This document shows positions 41,368 to 50,291 of a stretch of 64,000 nt of DNA, one piece after another (position 1 is the first letter of the stretch; each line of letters begins with the position of its first letter). The stretch spans positions 310,001 through 374,000 of the forward strand of contig NZ_JBHULV010000008.1 of the NCBI RefSeq assembly GCF_042684645.1, written 5' to 3'. Below the pieces are notes generated by a model, which made no database searches, was not told the origin of the DNA, and was given only the letters and a program-made list of their open reading frames with translations. The DNA comes from Pseudopedobacter alpinus. Its GTDB lineage: Bacteria > Bacteroidota > Bacteroidia > Sphingobacteriales > Sphingobacteriaceae. A program made the translations under genes and the position numbers.

Positions 41368-41913
41368 TTAACCTTCAACTTTACTCAATGCTTCAATCAA
41401 ATCATCAGCACTTAAATCGACACCTCTTAACATAATTTTAGCTTGGTTATAAAACGGTCTTCTTTCTGTTAATTTAGCTTCAATAAAGGTTAATAATTCA
41501 TCAAAAGATTTTCCTTTAATTAGTGGGCGTTCAACTCTTGCATTAATTAACCTATCCGCTAAAACTTTTATAGGGGTATCAATAAAAACAGTAATCCCGT
41601 TATTATTCATCCATTCCATATTATCAAAAAAGCAGGGTGCACCACCACCAGTGGCAATTATAGCATCATTGGCAATGGCTGCCTCTTGTAAAGTTTGTTT
41701 TTCTCTTTCTCTAAAACCATTTTCGCCAAAAGCGGCAAAAAGTTCGGGAATGCTCATTTGGTTTTTAGCTTCTACTAAATCATCTAAATCTAAAAAAGGT
41801 AAATCTAATTTTGATGCAATGCTTTTACCTAATTTGCTTTTACCGCAGCCCATAAAGCCAATCAAGAATATTTTTTTTGATAAGATGGTATTGTTTTCTA
41901 AAGCTGTTGACAT
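41368..41913 (-). CDS. aroK: Shikimate kinase
   Basis: A 181-residue kinase phosphorylating shikimate in aromatic amino-acid synthesis. The P-loop is GFMGCGKSKLG (about 18-28). The substrate-binding FREREK (family FRxxE) and GGGAPC are present, and the lid-region arginine lies in ARVERPLI. A tail of about 12 residues precedes the core. 13 bases downstream of the ABC permease gene. Confidence 0.95.
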   Translation of the reverse strand: MSTALENNTILSKKIFLIGFMGCGKSKLGKSIASKLDLPFLDLDDLVEAKNQMSIPELFAAFGENGFREREKQTLQEAAIANDAIIATGGGAPCFFDNMEWMNNNGITVFIDTPIKVLADRLINARVERPLIKGKSFDELLTFIEAKLTERRPFYNQAKIMLRGVDLSADDLIEALSKVEG

Positions 41914-41926
41914 GTTTAATGATAAT

Positions 41927-42982
41927 CTAAATTTTAACCCTTGGGTCTAATGCGGCATAAAGTAAATCTGCCAAAATATTAATGATGATGAATATGAAAG
42001 CGATAAATAAAATTGCACCCATAATTACGGGTAAATCTGCTAATTCTAAAGCATCAACAGTGGCTTTTCCTAAACCGTTAAAGCCAAAAATATACTCCAC
42101 AAAAAAAGAACCTGCCAATAAAGAAGCAAACCAGCCAGATACAGCGGTAACCACTGGGTTTAAAGCGTTGCGTAAAGCATGTTTAATAATAATAGTTTGT
42201 GAGTCTAAACCTTTTGCTTTTGCTGTACGAATGTAATCTTGTTTTAGCACATCTAACATAGCGCTACGCGTTAATTGCATAATAATAGCGAGCGGACGTA
42301 AACCTAAAGTTAACATAGGTAAAAGTAGATTTTTCCAAACTAGAACTTCGCCTTTAAAAGGATCATAATCGTATAAACTGCCGGACATGTTTAGCCCGGT
42401 ATAATCACCTAAAACAAAACCAAAAAACCAAGCGATAATAATCCCTGCAAAAAAAGATGGTGCCGAAATCCCTAAAATTGAGCCTGCAATAGCGGTTTGG
42501 TCTATCCAAGTATCTTTATAAACAGCCGCCAATACGCCTAAAGCAATACCAATAACAGTAGCAAAAAACATGGCACTTAATGCTAATATTAAAGTATTTG
42601 GAACTGTTTCTGCTAAAATATTGGTAACATCTCTTTTGGTTTGGTAAGAACGGCGTAAATATGGAAGTTTAGCAACCAATGCGTTATTATTGCCAACTTT
42701 AAAAAGCGTGATATAATTGTATTTTTTTTTACTCGCTAAATCTGATGGATGTATAGCCAAAAGAGATAAATCATTAATATAATACAAAAACTGAACAGGG
42801 ATAGGTTTATCTAAGCCAAACTCTTTACGCACAGCTTCTAAAGATTGAACGTCTGACCGTTGTCCTTGAGTCATCCTTGCTGGGTCGGCAGGCAAAATAT
42901 TGAATAAAAAAAATACCACCACCACCACACCAAGCAGCACTGCAAAGCCATAAGCCAGTTTTTGGATGATGAATTTAATCAT
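41927..42982 (-). CDS. ABC transporter permease, dipeptide/oligopeptide (DppB) type
   Basis: A 351-residue inner-membrane permease. It opens MIKFIIQKLAYGFAVLLGVV and has the conserved LPADPARMTQGQRSD. The EAA-like loop DYIRTAKAKGLDSQTIIIKHALRNAL and about six membrane helices follow. An inserted stretch near residues 80-110 is longer than in the E. coli protein. No ATPase or binding protein lies nearby, so its partners are elsewhere. Overlaps the upstream DoxX-type gene by eight bases. Confidence 0.92.
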   Translation of the reverse strand: MIKFIIQKLAYGFAVLLGVVVVVFFLFNILPADPARMTQGQRSDVQSLEAVRKEFGLDKPIPVQFLYYINDLSLLAIHPSDLASKKKYNYITLFKVGNNNALVAKLPYLRRSYQTKRDVTNILAETVPNTLILALSAMFFATVIGIALGVLAAVYKDTWIDQTAIAGSILGISAPSFFAGIIIAWFFGFVLGDYTGLNMSGSLYDYDPFKGEVLVWKNLLLPMLTLGLRPLAIIMQLTRSAMLDVLKQDYIRTAKAKGLDSQTIIIKHALRNALNPVVTAVSGWFASLLAGSFFVEYIFGFNGLGKATVDALELADLPVIMGAILFIAFIFIIINILADLLYAALDPRVKI

Positions 42983-44147
42983 TAATTTTTGAGAAATAAT
43001 TATCTGCTAAATAGTTATAACTTGGTAAAGCACTTGCAGGCCATTTGTTAATTACAACCCCATCTTTTAGTAAAATTAAACCTGGGTTAGCCCTTACCAT
43101 ACTTTTTAAAGGCACAGCATCTGCATAAAAAATCTCCGTTAAAAGGTTTAATTCTTTATTGATTTTTGTGGCATCTTGTGCCGAATTAGACGTTAACAAA
43201 ACTGCCCTTACATTAAAATTTTCTACAGCATTAATAGCAATGGCGTTAATGTCTCCTAAAGCTTTTTTATGTGTTTTATCTAAATTCCAAGCTACAGCAA
43301 CCAAGTTATAGTAAGGGTTTTCAAAAATTTCTTTGGTATAACTTACTCCTTGAGCATCGTACACATTTAAATCACTAATTTTTGGTTGGTAACCTTCTTT
43401 AACTAAAATAGGATCTGATGATGAGATTAATTCCCAATCTGCGTTTTCGTAAATTTTGGTAGCAAGATATTCCTTATCAGTCATGTCTTTACGCTCGCCA
43501 GTTTTTTTATTTTTGAGGGTATAAACAATTTTATACTCATTTTGAGGTGCACCTTCTGGTATTTTCATACTTTCTGGAATGTTTGCGCCAATTTTATAAG
43601 GTAAAAAATCAATTATTGGTAAAAATGCATAGGTGTATAAACCAAATAATAATGGGATGATAACAATTACTGAACTCCAAATTGTACGAGCGTTCTTACT
43701 TTTTGATGGGTTACTAAATTTGTTTACATTAATAAATAATAGCACTATCAATATTAATAAAACAAGGTCTTTACTAAAAGATTGCCAAGGTGTTAGCGGA
43801 ATTGCATCGCCAAAGCAGCCACAACTTTTAACTACATCAAAAAATGCCGAGTAAAATGTTAAAAAAGTAAAAAAAACAATGAGTAGGAGTAAGCCCCAAA
43901 CTACTTTCTTTGCGTAATAACCTGTTATTAAAAACAAACCTAAAACTACTTCTAAAGCACAAATAGTGATGGATATAAATACAGCTAAGGGGTTTAAGAA
44001 GGTAACATGAAAAACCTCAAAATACTCTTGCAGTTTATAAGAAAAGCCTAACGGATCGTTAAGTTTTATTAACCCACTAAATATAAACAGTAGCGCTACA
44101 AATAACTTTATTAAAGTTAAGCTTATGTTTTTTCTTTTTTCAGTCAT
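42975..44147 (-). CDS. DoxX-type membrane protein with thioredoxin-like C-terminus (BT_3928 type)
   Basis: A 390-residue protein. Four N-terminal membrane helices match the DoxX/MauE pattern (FSGLIKLNDPLGFSYKLQEY, KSCGCFGDAIPLTPWQSFSKD). A soluble domain of about 180 residues, probably thioredoxin-like (NLVAVAWNLDKTHKKALGDI), follows. MauE-like proteins take part in disulfide or quinone redox steps. The exact role of this fusion in Bacteroidota is unknown. Seven bases upstream is DUF1599. Confidence 0.85.
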   Translation of the reverse strand: MTEKRKNISLTLIKLFVALLFIFSGLIKLNDPLGFSYKLQEYFEVFHVTFLNPLAVFISITICALEVVLGLFLITGYYAKKVVWGLLLLIVFFTFLTFYSAFFDVVKSCGCFGDAIPLTPWQSFSKDLVLLILIVLLFINVNKFSNPSKSKNARTIWSSVIVIIPLLFGLYTYAFLPIIDFLPYKIGANIPESMKIPEGAPQNEYKIVYTLKNKKTGERKDMTDKEYLATKIYENADWELISSSDPILVKEGYQPKISDLNVYDAQGVSYTKEIFENPYYNLVAVAWNLDKTHKKALGDINAIAINAVENFNVRAVLLTSNSAQDATKINKELNLLTEIFYADAVPLKSMVRANPGLILLKDGVVINKWPASALPSYNYLADNYFSKIND

Positions 44148-44153
44148 ATTAAA

Positions 44154-44696
44154 TTAGGAAACTCCAAGTTTTATTAAAGCAAAAATGGCATAATTAATCA
44201 TGTCTTGATAATTAGCTTTAACACCTTCAGAGGCTAAAGTTTTGCCATCATTATCTTCAATCTGTTTAACACGTAAAATCTTCATCAAAATTAAATCTGT
44301 TAAAGAACTTACACGCATATCTCGCCATACTTCACCGTAATCGTGGTTTTTAGCAAACATCAATTCTTTAGTTTCGTTAATTTTTGCATCAAAATTTACA
44401 GCCACATCATCTGGGTTTAATTCTTGCGGAGCGTCTGCATTAAGCTCCAACTGCATCATTGCAATTGCACAATAATTTATAATACCAATATATTCGCCAA
44501 TAATATCATCGCCAACTTTACTTACTTTTTTATCTTCTAAAGTTCTAATTCTTTGTGCTTTAATAAAAATTTGATCAGTAATAGAGGATGGTCTTAAAAT
44601 GCGCCATGCAGTGCCATAATCTCTGGTTTTTTTAATGAAAAGATCTCTACAAATTTTTATGACCAAATCGTATTCTGAGGATGTGTTATTTGCCAA
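44154..44696 (-). CDS. DUF1599 domain protein, TTG start
   Basis: A 180-residue cytoplasmic protein with two copies of a module (CRDLFIKKTRDYGTAWR, then TKELMFAKNHDYGEVWRDMR), each followed by a TDQIFIK/TDLILMK helix. This is the DUF1599 duplication. Function unknown. No ATG lies before the first module and an in-frame TAA is three codons upstream of the TTG at 44696, so a TTG start is the best reading. First gene of the long leftward run and divergent from folP. Confidence 0.85.
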   Translation of the reverse strand: MANNTSSEYDLVIKICRDLFIKKTRDYGTAWRILRPSSITDQIFIKAQRIRTLEDKKVSKVGDDIIGEYIGIINYCAIAMMQLELNADAPQELNPDDVAVNFDAKINETKELMFAKNHDYGEVWRDMRVSSLTDLILMKILRVKQIEDNDGKTLASEGVKANYQDMINYAIFALIKLGVS

Positions 44697-44750
44697 AACT
44701 TGTTAAATGTTTGTTTTAATGATGAAATTATGCCTTTATTTGTTTCAATA

Positions 44751-45608
44751 ATGACGGATAAAGATACATTTTTTCGGGTAAAGCGCACACTTAACGTTGC
44801 TGGGCAAATTGTTGATTTAAGCGAACCAAAAGTAATGGGGATTTTAAACATCACTCCCGATTCTTTTTACAGTGGAAGCAGGCAACAATCGGAAAATGAA
44901 CTATTGAGAAATGCCGAAAAAATGCTTTCCGAAGGAGCAGATTTTTTGGATTTAGGAGCATATTCTACCCGCCCTGGCGCAACCGATATTACCGCTGAAG
45001 AAGAAAGCCTACGCCTAATACCTGCTATTAAATGTATAGCTAAAGAATTTCCGGCAGCTATCATTTCTGTTGATACTTTTAGAGCTAATATTGCTAAAAA
45101 AGCGGTAGAAAATGGAGCGCATATTATCAATGATATTTCTGGCGGTACATTGGATGACAAAATGTTTGAAACCATGGGGAAACTAAATGTGCCGTATATT
45201 TTAATGCATATAAAAGGTAATCCTCAAAATATGGTTCATCAAAATAATTATGAAAACATGATGCAAGAAATCTTATATCATTTATCTGAACGTATTGCGC
45301 AATTGAAGGCGTTTGGGGTAAAAGATGTTATTTTAGATCCTGGTTTTGGCTTTGCAAAAGATATTGCTCAAAATTATCAGTTATTAAAAAAATTAGACTA
45401 TTTTAGTTTATTAGCGTATCCAATTTTAGCAGGTTTATCTCGTAAATCTATGATATGGAAATCTCTAAATACATCAGCAAATGAAGCTTTAAACGGGACA
45501 TCAGTTTTAAACACATTTGCGTTACAAGCAGGCGCAAGTATTTTGCGAGTGCATGACGTTAAAGAAGCGAAAGAATGTATTCAACTTTTTCAACTTTTAA
45601 ATAAATAA
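44751..45608 (+). CDS. folP: Dihydropteroate synthase
   Basis: About 285 residues. This TIM-barrel enzyme joins p-aminobenzoate to the pterin in folate synthesis. Conserved blocks are MGILNITPDSFYSGS, SVDTFRANIA, IINDISGG, DPGFGFAKD and GLSRKSMIW. The ATG at 44751 is chosen. Earlier possible starts at 44700 (TTG) and 44730 (ATG) would nearly abut the divergent DUF1599 start and add non-conserved residues. Followed by cdaA after 24 bases. Confidence 0.95.
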   Translation: MTDKDTFFRVKRTLNVAGQIVDLSEPKVMGILNITPDSFYSGSRQQSENELLRNAEKMLSEGADFLDLGAYSTRPGATDITAEEESLRLIPAIKCIAKEFPAAIISVDTFRANIAKKAVENGAHIINDISGGTLDDKMFETMGKLNVPYILMHIKGNPQNMVHQNNYENMMQEILYHLSERIAQLKAFGVKDVILDPGFGFAKDIAQNYQLLKKLDYFSLLAYPILAGLSRKSMIWKSLNTSANEALNGTSVLNTFALQAGASILRVHDVKEAKECIQLFQLLNK

Positions 45609-45632
45609 TATCAACTAATTTAGCTATCAAAA

Positions 45633-46424
45633 ATGGATTTTCTCGATTTTAGTTTTCTTAAATTAACAGTTTTAGATATAATAGACATGTTATTGGTGGC
45701 TATTATTATTTATTACATCTACAACTTAATTAGAGGCACCATTGCTGTAAATATATTTATTGGTTTTATACTTATTTATGTACTTTACTACGTAACAGAA
45801 GCTCTAAAAATGCGCCTTTTATCAAGCATTTTAGGCAGTTTTGTGAGTGTTGGTTTTATAGCTTTAATTGTAGTTTTTCAGCAGGAAATTAGGCGTTTTT
45901 TATTAACAATTGGTAAAAATATCTCTTTAAGAAACCGTACTTGGCTAAAGTTTCTTTTCAAAAAAGAAGAGTTGGAGAAAAACAACATGGCCAAAATAAA
46001 ACCAATTATTGATGCCTGCAAAACCATGAAGAAAACCCGTACAGGTGCGCTTATTGTATTTGCAAAATATTTTGATCAAGATGCTTTTGTGAACAGTGGT
46101 GAGGTTGTTGATGCTAAAATTTCTAAACGCTTGTTAGAAAGTATTTTTCAAAAGCACAGTCCGCTGCATGATGGCGCAGTAATTATTTCAGAAAACTTAA
46201 TAAAATCTGCCAGTTGTATTTTGCCGCTAACAGAAAACGATAAATTACCACCTCAATTTGGCTTACGCCACAGAGCCGGAATTGGTGTTACAGAATCTAG
46301 TGACGCTACTGCATTAATTGTATCTGAAGAAACCGGAGAAATTTCTTACGCACAGCAAGGAAGAGTAAAAATGAATATCAGTTTTACTGATTTGGAGCGA
46401 TTATTGAATAAAGATTTTAATTAA
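45633..46424 (+). CDS. cdaA: Diadenylate cyclase
   Basis: A 263-residue membrane-bound enzyme making cyclic di-AMP. Three N-terminal membrane helices (about 10-90) precede a DisA_N/DAC domain. The catalytic DGA (HDGAVII) and RHR (LRHRAGIG) motifs are both intact. Directly downstream of folP, 24 bases away, an order I recognise from related Bacteroidota. No GlmM- or YbbR-like partner is adjacent. Confidence 0.95.
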   Translation: MDFLDFSFLKLTVLDIIDMLLVAIIIYYIYNLIRGTIAVNIFIGFILIYVLYYVTEALKMRLLSSILGSFVSVGFIALIVVFQQEIRRFLLTIGKNISLRNRTWLKFLFKKEELEKNNMAKIKPIIDACKTMKKTRTGALIVFAKYFDQDAFVNSGEVVDAKISKRLLESIFQKHSPLHDGAVIISENLIKSASCILPLTENDKLPPQFGLRHRAGIGVTESSDATALIVSEETGEISYAQQGRVKMNISFTDLERLLNKDFN

Positions 46425-46468
46425 TTTTTATTATCCCGAGGTTGAATCCTTGGCAAATCCCTTTTAAA

Positions 46469-47335
46469 ATGACGCAAAAGTTAGCCATAGTTACCGGTGC
46501 CAATGCCGGATTAGGTTTTGAAACTTCTAAAGTTTTAGTGAGTGTAAATTACAGGATAATTATGGCCTGTAGAGATGTTTCAAAAGGACTAAAAGCTAAA
46601 GAGCTCATTTTAAAAGAATTTCCAAATGGGTTAATTGATGTTTTGCAACTTGATTTAAGTAGTCAAAATTCGGTTTCTAAATTTGCTGATTTGGTTAAAT
46701 TTGATTTTAAGCATTTAGATTTACTGATTAACAATGCAGGCATAATGATGACTCCGTACAAAAAAACAGCAGACGGTTTTGAAAATCAAATGGCTACAAA
46801 TTATTTAGGTCATTTTGCTTTAACAGGATTATTGCTGCCTTTATTAAATGCCGCTACAAACGCTCGTGTTATTAATTTAAGCAGTTTAGCCCATAGGTGG
46901 ACAGGGATTAAGTTTGATGATGTGAATTTTGAGACTGGTTATGATAAAAAAGCAGCTTATGGACAAAGTAAATTTGCCTGTTTAATGTTTGGTTATGAGT
47001 TGGATAGAAGATTAAAAGCATCTGATTCTAATACAATATCTGTTGTAGCTCATCCCGGTATTTCAAATACAGGTTTGTTTCAGTTTATGCCTACTTTTTT
47101 AAAATGGTTAAGTCCGTTTATTGGGCAAAAAGCAGAGGATGGTGCTTTGCCAATCATTTTTGCAGCACTTTCTAATGATTTAAAAGGAGGAGAATATATT
47201 GGTCCTGATGGATTTAACGAATGGAGAGGCAAACCGAAAATTGTAGATTCTAATGCAGCTTCAAAAAAATTAGCAGACGCTAAAAAACTTTGGGATTTAT
47301 CTGAGAAAATGGTAAATGTTAAATATGATTTTTAG
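46469..47335 (+). CDS. Short-chain dehydrogenase, retinol-dehydrogenase-like
   Basis: A 288-residue SDR oxidoreductase. The cofactor site is VTGANAGLG, the structural motif is INNAGIM, and the catalytic residues are Ser in NLSSLAHRW and YGQSK. The ATG at 46469 is used. The longer TTG-started frame adds nine non-family residues. Substrate unknown. The gene may follow cdaA transcription, 44 bases away. Confidence 0.9.
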   Translation: MTQKLAIVTGANAGLGFETSKVLVSVNYRIIMACRDVSKGLKAKELILKEFPNGLIDVLQLDLSSQNSVSKFADLVKFDFKHLDLLINNAGIMMTPYKKTADGFENQMATNYLGHFALTGLLLPLLNAATNARVINLSSLAHRWTGIKFDDVNFETGYDKKAAYGQSKFACLMFGYELDRRLKASDSNTISVVAHPGISNTGLFQFMPTFLKWLSPFIGQKAEDGALPIIFAALSNDLKGGEYIGPDGFNEWRGKPKIVDSNAASKKLADAKKLWDLSEKMVNVKYDF

Positions 47336-47683
47336 AATATTCAAGAATTTATTTCTCGCAGCTTTCATTATCACTTAATCAAATATATTGCTCTAGTAAC
47401 CTCTGTGGTGAAAATAGTGGTCAAGATGTTTCCCGCAGATTTTTATTCTCTTAAACCTCGAAATTTATTCACAGCCCAAATTTTGTGATCTCAGCGCAAA
47501 CCTTTGTGCGCTTTGTGGTAAAAAAAATGTTTCCCACAGATTTCGCTAATTAACGCAGATTTTTATTCTCTTAAAACTCTAAATTTCTCATCATACAAAA
47601 TCTTTGCTGCCTTTGTGCAAACCTCTGTGCGCTTTGTGGTTAAAACATTTTCCTTTAATTATTAAAATGATTAGTTTAGGATT
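47336..47683. other. Intergenic region filled with dispersed repeats
   Basis: No gene is seen. The stretch is almost wholly made of the repeat words described at 47403-47640. Confidence 0.6.
47403..47640. repeat. Dispersed extragenic repeat block
   Basis: CGCAGATTTTTATTCTCTTA occurs at 47434-47453 and 47554-47573 (period 120). GTGCGCTTTGTGGT occurs at about 47507 and 47627. CAGATTTCGCTAATTAACGC corresponds to the block at 13726-13746. Confidence 0.75.
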
Positions 47684-49660
47684 ATGGATTTCAACCCTCG
47701 CCACCTAAACCACCAACATCTCATTAATATCTATCAACACCTGCTATTTCCAAGGTTAGTAGAAGAAAAAATGTTGATTTTATTGAGGCAAGAAAAAATA
47801 GGTAAATGGTTTTCGGGCATTGGGCAAGAAGCCATTGCTATTGGTTGCACTTTAGCTCTAAAAAGCGATGAATATATATTGCCGATGCATCGTAATTTGG
47901 GAGTTTTTACTAGCCGAAATATTCCTTTATGGAAATTGATGGCTCAGTGGCAGGGGAAAGCAACAGGATTTACCAAAGGCAGAGATCGATCTTTTCACTT
48001 TGGTACGCAAGAACATCACATCATAGGGATGATATCTCACTTAGGGCCACAATTGGCAGTTGCAAATGGGATAGCACTGGCAGATAAATTAGCAAACAAA
48101 CAAAAAGTAACTTTAGCATTTACGGGTGAAGGTGCTACCAGCGAAGGTGATTTTCATGAAGCTCTAAATGTAGCTGCCGTTTGGGATTTACCCGTTATTT
48201 TTGTGATAGAAAACAATGGTTATGCGCTTTCAACACCAACAAAAGAACAGTACCGTTGCGAGAATTTAGTGGATAAAGCTAAAGGCTATGGTATAGAAGG
48301 CGTTAAAATTGATGGTAATAATATATTAGAAGTTTACCATACCATAAATTCTTTAGCCAAGGATTTACGTGTAAATCCTCGTCCGGTTTTGGTAGAGTGC
48401 GTAACTTTCAGAATGCGGGGACATGAAGAAGCATCAGGTGTAAAATATGTTCCTCAAAATTTATTTGAAGAATGGATGGTAAAAGATCCTCTTAAAAATT
48501 ACGAAGACTTTTTATTAGAGCAGCAAATACTCACACCAGAAGATATTGATAGCTACCATCAAAAATACAAGCTGCACATTAACCAAGAAGTAGAGAAGGC
48601 ATTCTTACAACCAGAGCCTGTTGCGAATATGGAGACAGAATTAAATGACATGTATTTTCCATCCCTTGAAAAAGGAGAATTTGAGATTACAGAAACTAAA
48701 GAAGGAAGATATATTGATGCCATTTCTTGGTCTTTAGATTTAATGATGCAGAAACACCAAAACCTAGTTTTAATGGGACAAGATATTGCAGAGTATGGTG
48801 GTGCTTTTAAAATTACGCAAGGTTTTATAGAGAAATTTGGAAAAGAGCGAGTAAGGAATACACCTATTTGCGAATCGGCAATTGTTGGTGCCAGTTTGGG
48901 TTTGGCCATTAATGGATATAAGGCGGTAATGGAAATGCAATTTGCAGATTTTGCAACTTGCGGTTTTAACCAAATAGTAAATAATTTAGCTAAAACACAT
49001 TACCGTTGGGGTCAAAAAGTTGATGTAGTGATAAGAATGCCAACAGGTGCCGGAACGGGAGCAGGGCCTTTTCATTCGCAAAGTAACGAGGCTTGGTTTA
49101 CAAAAACACCGGGCTTAAAGGTGGTTTATCCTGCTTTCGCTGATGATGCTTACGGTTTGTTGAACGCTGCAATTGAAGATGGCAATCCAGTTTTATATTT
49201 CGAACATAAATATTTGTACCGTAAAAACAATGGGCAAATTCCTGTGGGAGTATATTTTGTACCTATAGGTAAAGCTAAATTAAGAAAAGAAGGCACTCAA
49301 TTTAGTTTGATTACTTATGGCTTAGGAGTGCATTGGGCATTAGATTTTGCCGAAGAAAACCCAGATATAAGCTTTGATATTTTAGATTTACGTTCTTTAC
49401 TACCTTGGGATAAAGAAGCTGTTTTTACGTCAGCTAAAAAAACTGGTAGAGTTTTGGTTCTTCATGAAGATACAATCAGTTATGGTATTGGAGCAGAATT
49501 AGCTGCAAGTATCACCGAAAATTGTTTCCAATTTTTAGATTCGCCTGTTTTAAGATGTGGTAGTTTAGATACCACCATACCTATGAATAAGAGACTAGAA
49601 GTACAGTTTTTGGCCAAAAGTTATTTGAAAGAAAAAATCGACGAACTTTTAAATTATTAA
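47684..49660 (+). CDS. 2-oxo acid dehydrogenase E1, fused alpha and beta subunits
   Basis: A 658-residue thiamine-diphosphate enzyme. Residues 1-320 or so are the alpha part (GIGQEAIAIG, thiamine site GEGATSEGDFHEALNVA with ENNGYALSTPT). Residues 335-655 are the beta part (GQDIAEYGGAFKIT, TPICESAIVGASLGLAING, GAGPFHSQSNEAWF). It decarboxylates a 2-oxo acid for transfer to a lipoyl E2. The branched-chain (2-oxoisovalerate) type fits best. E2 and E3 genes are not nearby. In many bacteria the two halves are separate genes. Confidence 0.92.
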   Translation: MDFNPRHLNHQHLINIYQHLLFPRLVEEKMLILLRQEKIGKWFSGIGQEAIAIGCTLALKSDEYILPMHRNLGVFTSRNIPLWKLMAQWQGKATGFTKGRDRSFHFGTQEHHIIGMISHLGPQLAVANGIALADKLANKQKVTLAFTGEGATSEGDFHEALNVAAVWDLPVIFVIENNGYALSTPTKEQYRCENLVDKAKGYGIEGVKIDGNNILEVYHTINSLAKDLRVNPRPVLVECVTFRMRGHEEASGVKYVPQNLFEEWMVKDPLKNYEDFLLEQQILTPEDIDSYHQKYKLHINQEVEKAFLQPEPVANMETELNDMYFPSLEKGEFEITETKEGRYIDAISWSLDLMMQKHQNLVLMGQDIAEYGGAFKITQGFIEKFGKERVRNTPICESAIVGASLGLAINGYKAVMEMQFADFATCGFNQIVNNLAKTHYRWGQKVDVVIRMPTGAGTGAGPFHSQSNEAWFTKTPGLKVVYPAFADDAYGLLNAAIEDGNPVLYFEHKYLYRKNNGQIPVGVYFVPIGKAKLRKEGTQFSLITYGLGVHWALDFAEENPDISFDILDLRSLLPWDKEAVFTSAKKTGRVLVLHEDTISYGIGAELAASITENCFQFLDSPVLRCGSLDTTIPMNKRLEVQFLAKSYLKEKIDELLNY

Positions 49661-49674
49661 TGGCATCTATAATA

Positions 49675-49697
49675 TCCGGTAGCATTTCACTACCGGA
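49675..49697 (+). terminator. Terminator after the E1 fusion gene
   Basis: TCCGGTAG (49675-49682) and CTACCGGA (49690-49697) form a perfect 8-bp stem with a 7-base loop, followed by ATTATCATTTTA. It lies 15 bases past the stop. Confidence 0.7.
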
Positions 49698-49736
49698 ATT
49701 ATCATTTTACAGGCCTAATAAAAGAGAAGCCTTAAA

Positions 49737-50132
49737 CTATTTTTTCTTAGGATAACCTTCTGCGTCTAAATCATCTCTGTCATCTTCTGGTGTATGACTT
49801 AACTTTTCATCTCTTTTACTCATTTTTAAATGATCAGCATCAGTAGCATGCATACCTAATTTATTGATATCATCTTTTAAAGAGTGATTTTTATCATATT
49901 CATCACCAACATAAGGATTTGCTTCGTCATAATCCGAATTCATGTCCTCTCCATTATCAGCAGCTGTGTCGTAAGGGTCGGCATGTTGGTAATCTGGGTC
50001 ATCAGACTCAACATCTAATTCATAGCTGTTTTCATCCTCGTTATATTTTAAATTACGAGCTTCATTGTCGGCTAAATTAGATTCTCCGTTTCTTTTAAAA
50101 CTTTCGTTGCTATTATTGCTTGAATTTTCCAT
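49737..50132 (-). CDS. Small acidic, probably disordered protein
   Basis: 131 residues with no hydrophobic core, rich in Asp, Glu, Asn and Ser and almost free of aromatic residues except Tyr. Short repeats of DPDYQHADPYD / DYDEANPYVGDEYD are seen, and the end is basic (YPKKK). Similar acidic hypothetical proteins occur in Sphingobacteriaceae. No function is known. It is likely cytoplasmic and intrinsically disordered. Stress or desiccation protection is one possibility, but this is speculation. Confidence 0.7.
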   Translation of the reverse strand: MENSSNNSNESFKRNGESNLADNEARNLKYNEDENSYELDVESDDPDYQHADPYDTAADNGEDMNSDYDEANPYVGDEYDKNHSLKDDINKLGMHATDADHLKMSKRDEKLSHTPEDDRDDLDAEGYPKKK

Positions 50133-50233
50133 AATAATTTAGTTTTATTAATTATTAAGAAGCTAGAAACATGCCAATAATTTATTAAACCATTATTTAT
50201 TTGCTAAATAAAACTGAAAAACGAGAAACAAAA

Positions 50234-50263
50234 AAGCAGCTTAAACCATTGTTTAAACTGCTT
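50234..50263 (-). terminator. Terminator of icd
   Basis: AAGCAG and TTAAAC (50234-50246) pair with GTTTAA and CTGCTT (50251-50263) with one mismatch and a 4-base loop, followed leftward by a U-rich run. It lies 29 bases past the icd stop. Confidence 0.8.
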
Positions 50264-50291
50264 AAAATATTATTCAATTAGCTTTATAAAA

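Noticed and set aside
48559..48909. 116-codon leftward frame
   Set aside because: It is antisense to the E1 fusion gene, which has clear thiamine-enzyme motifs.
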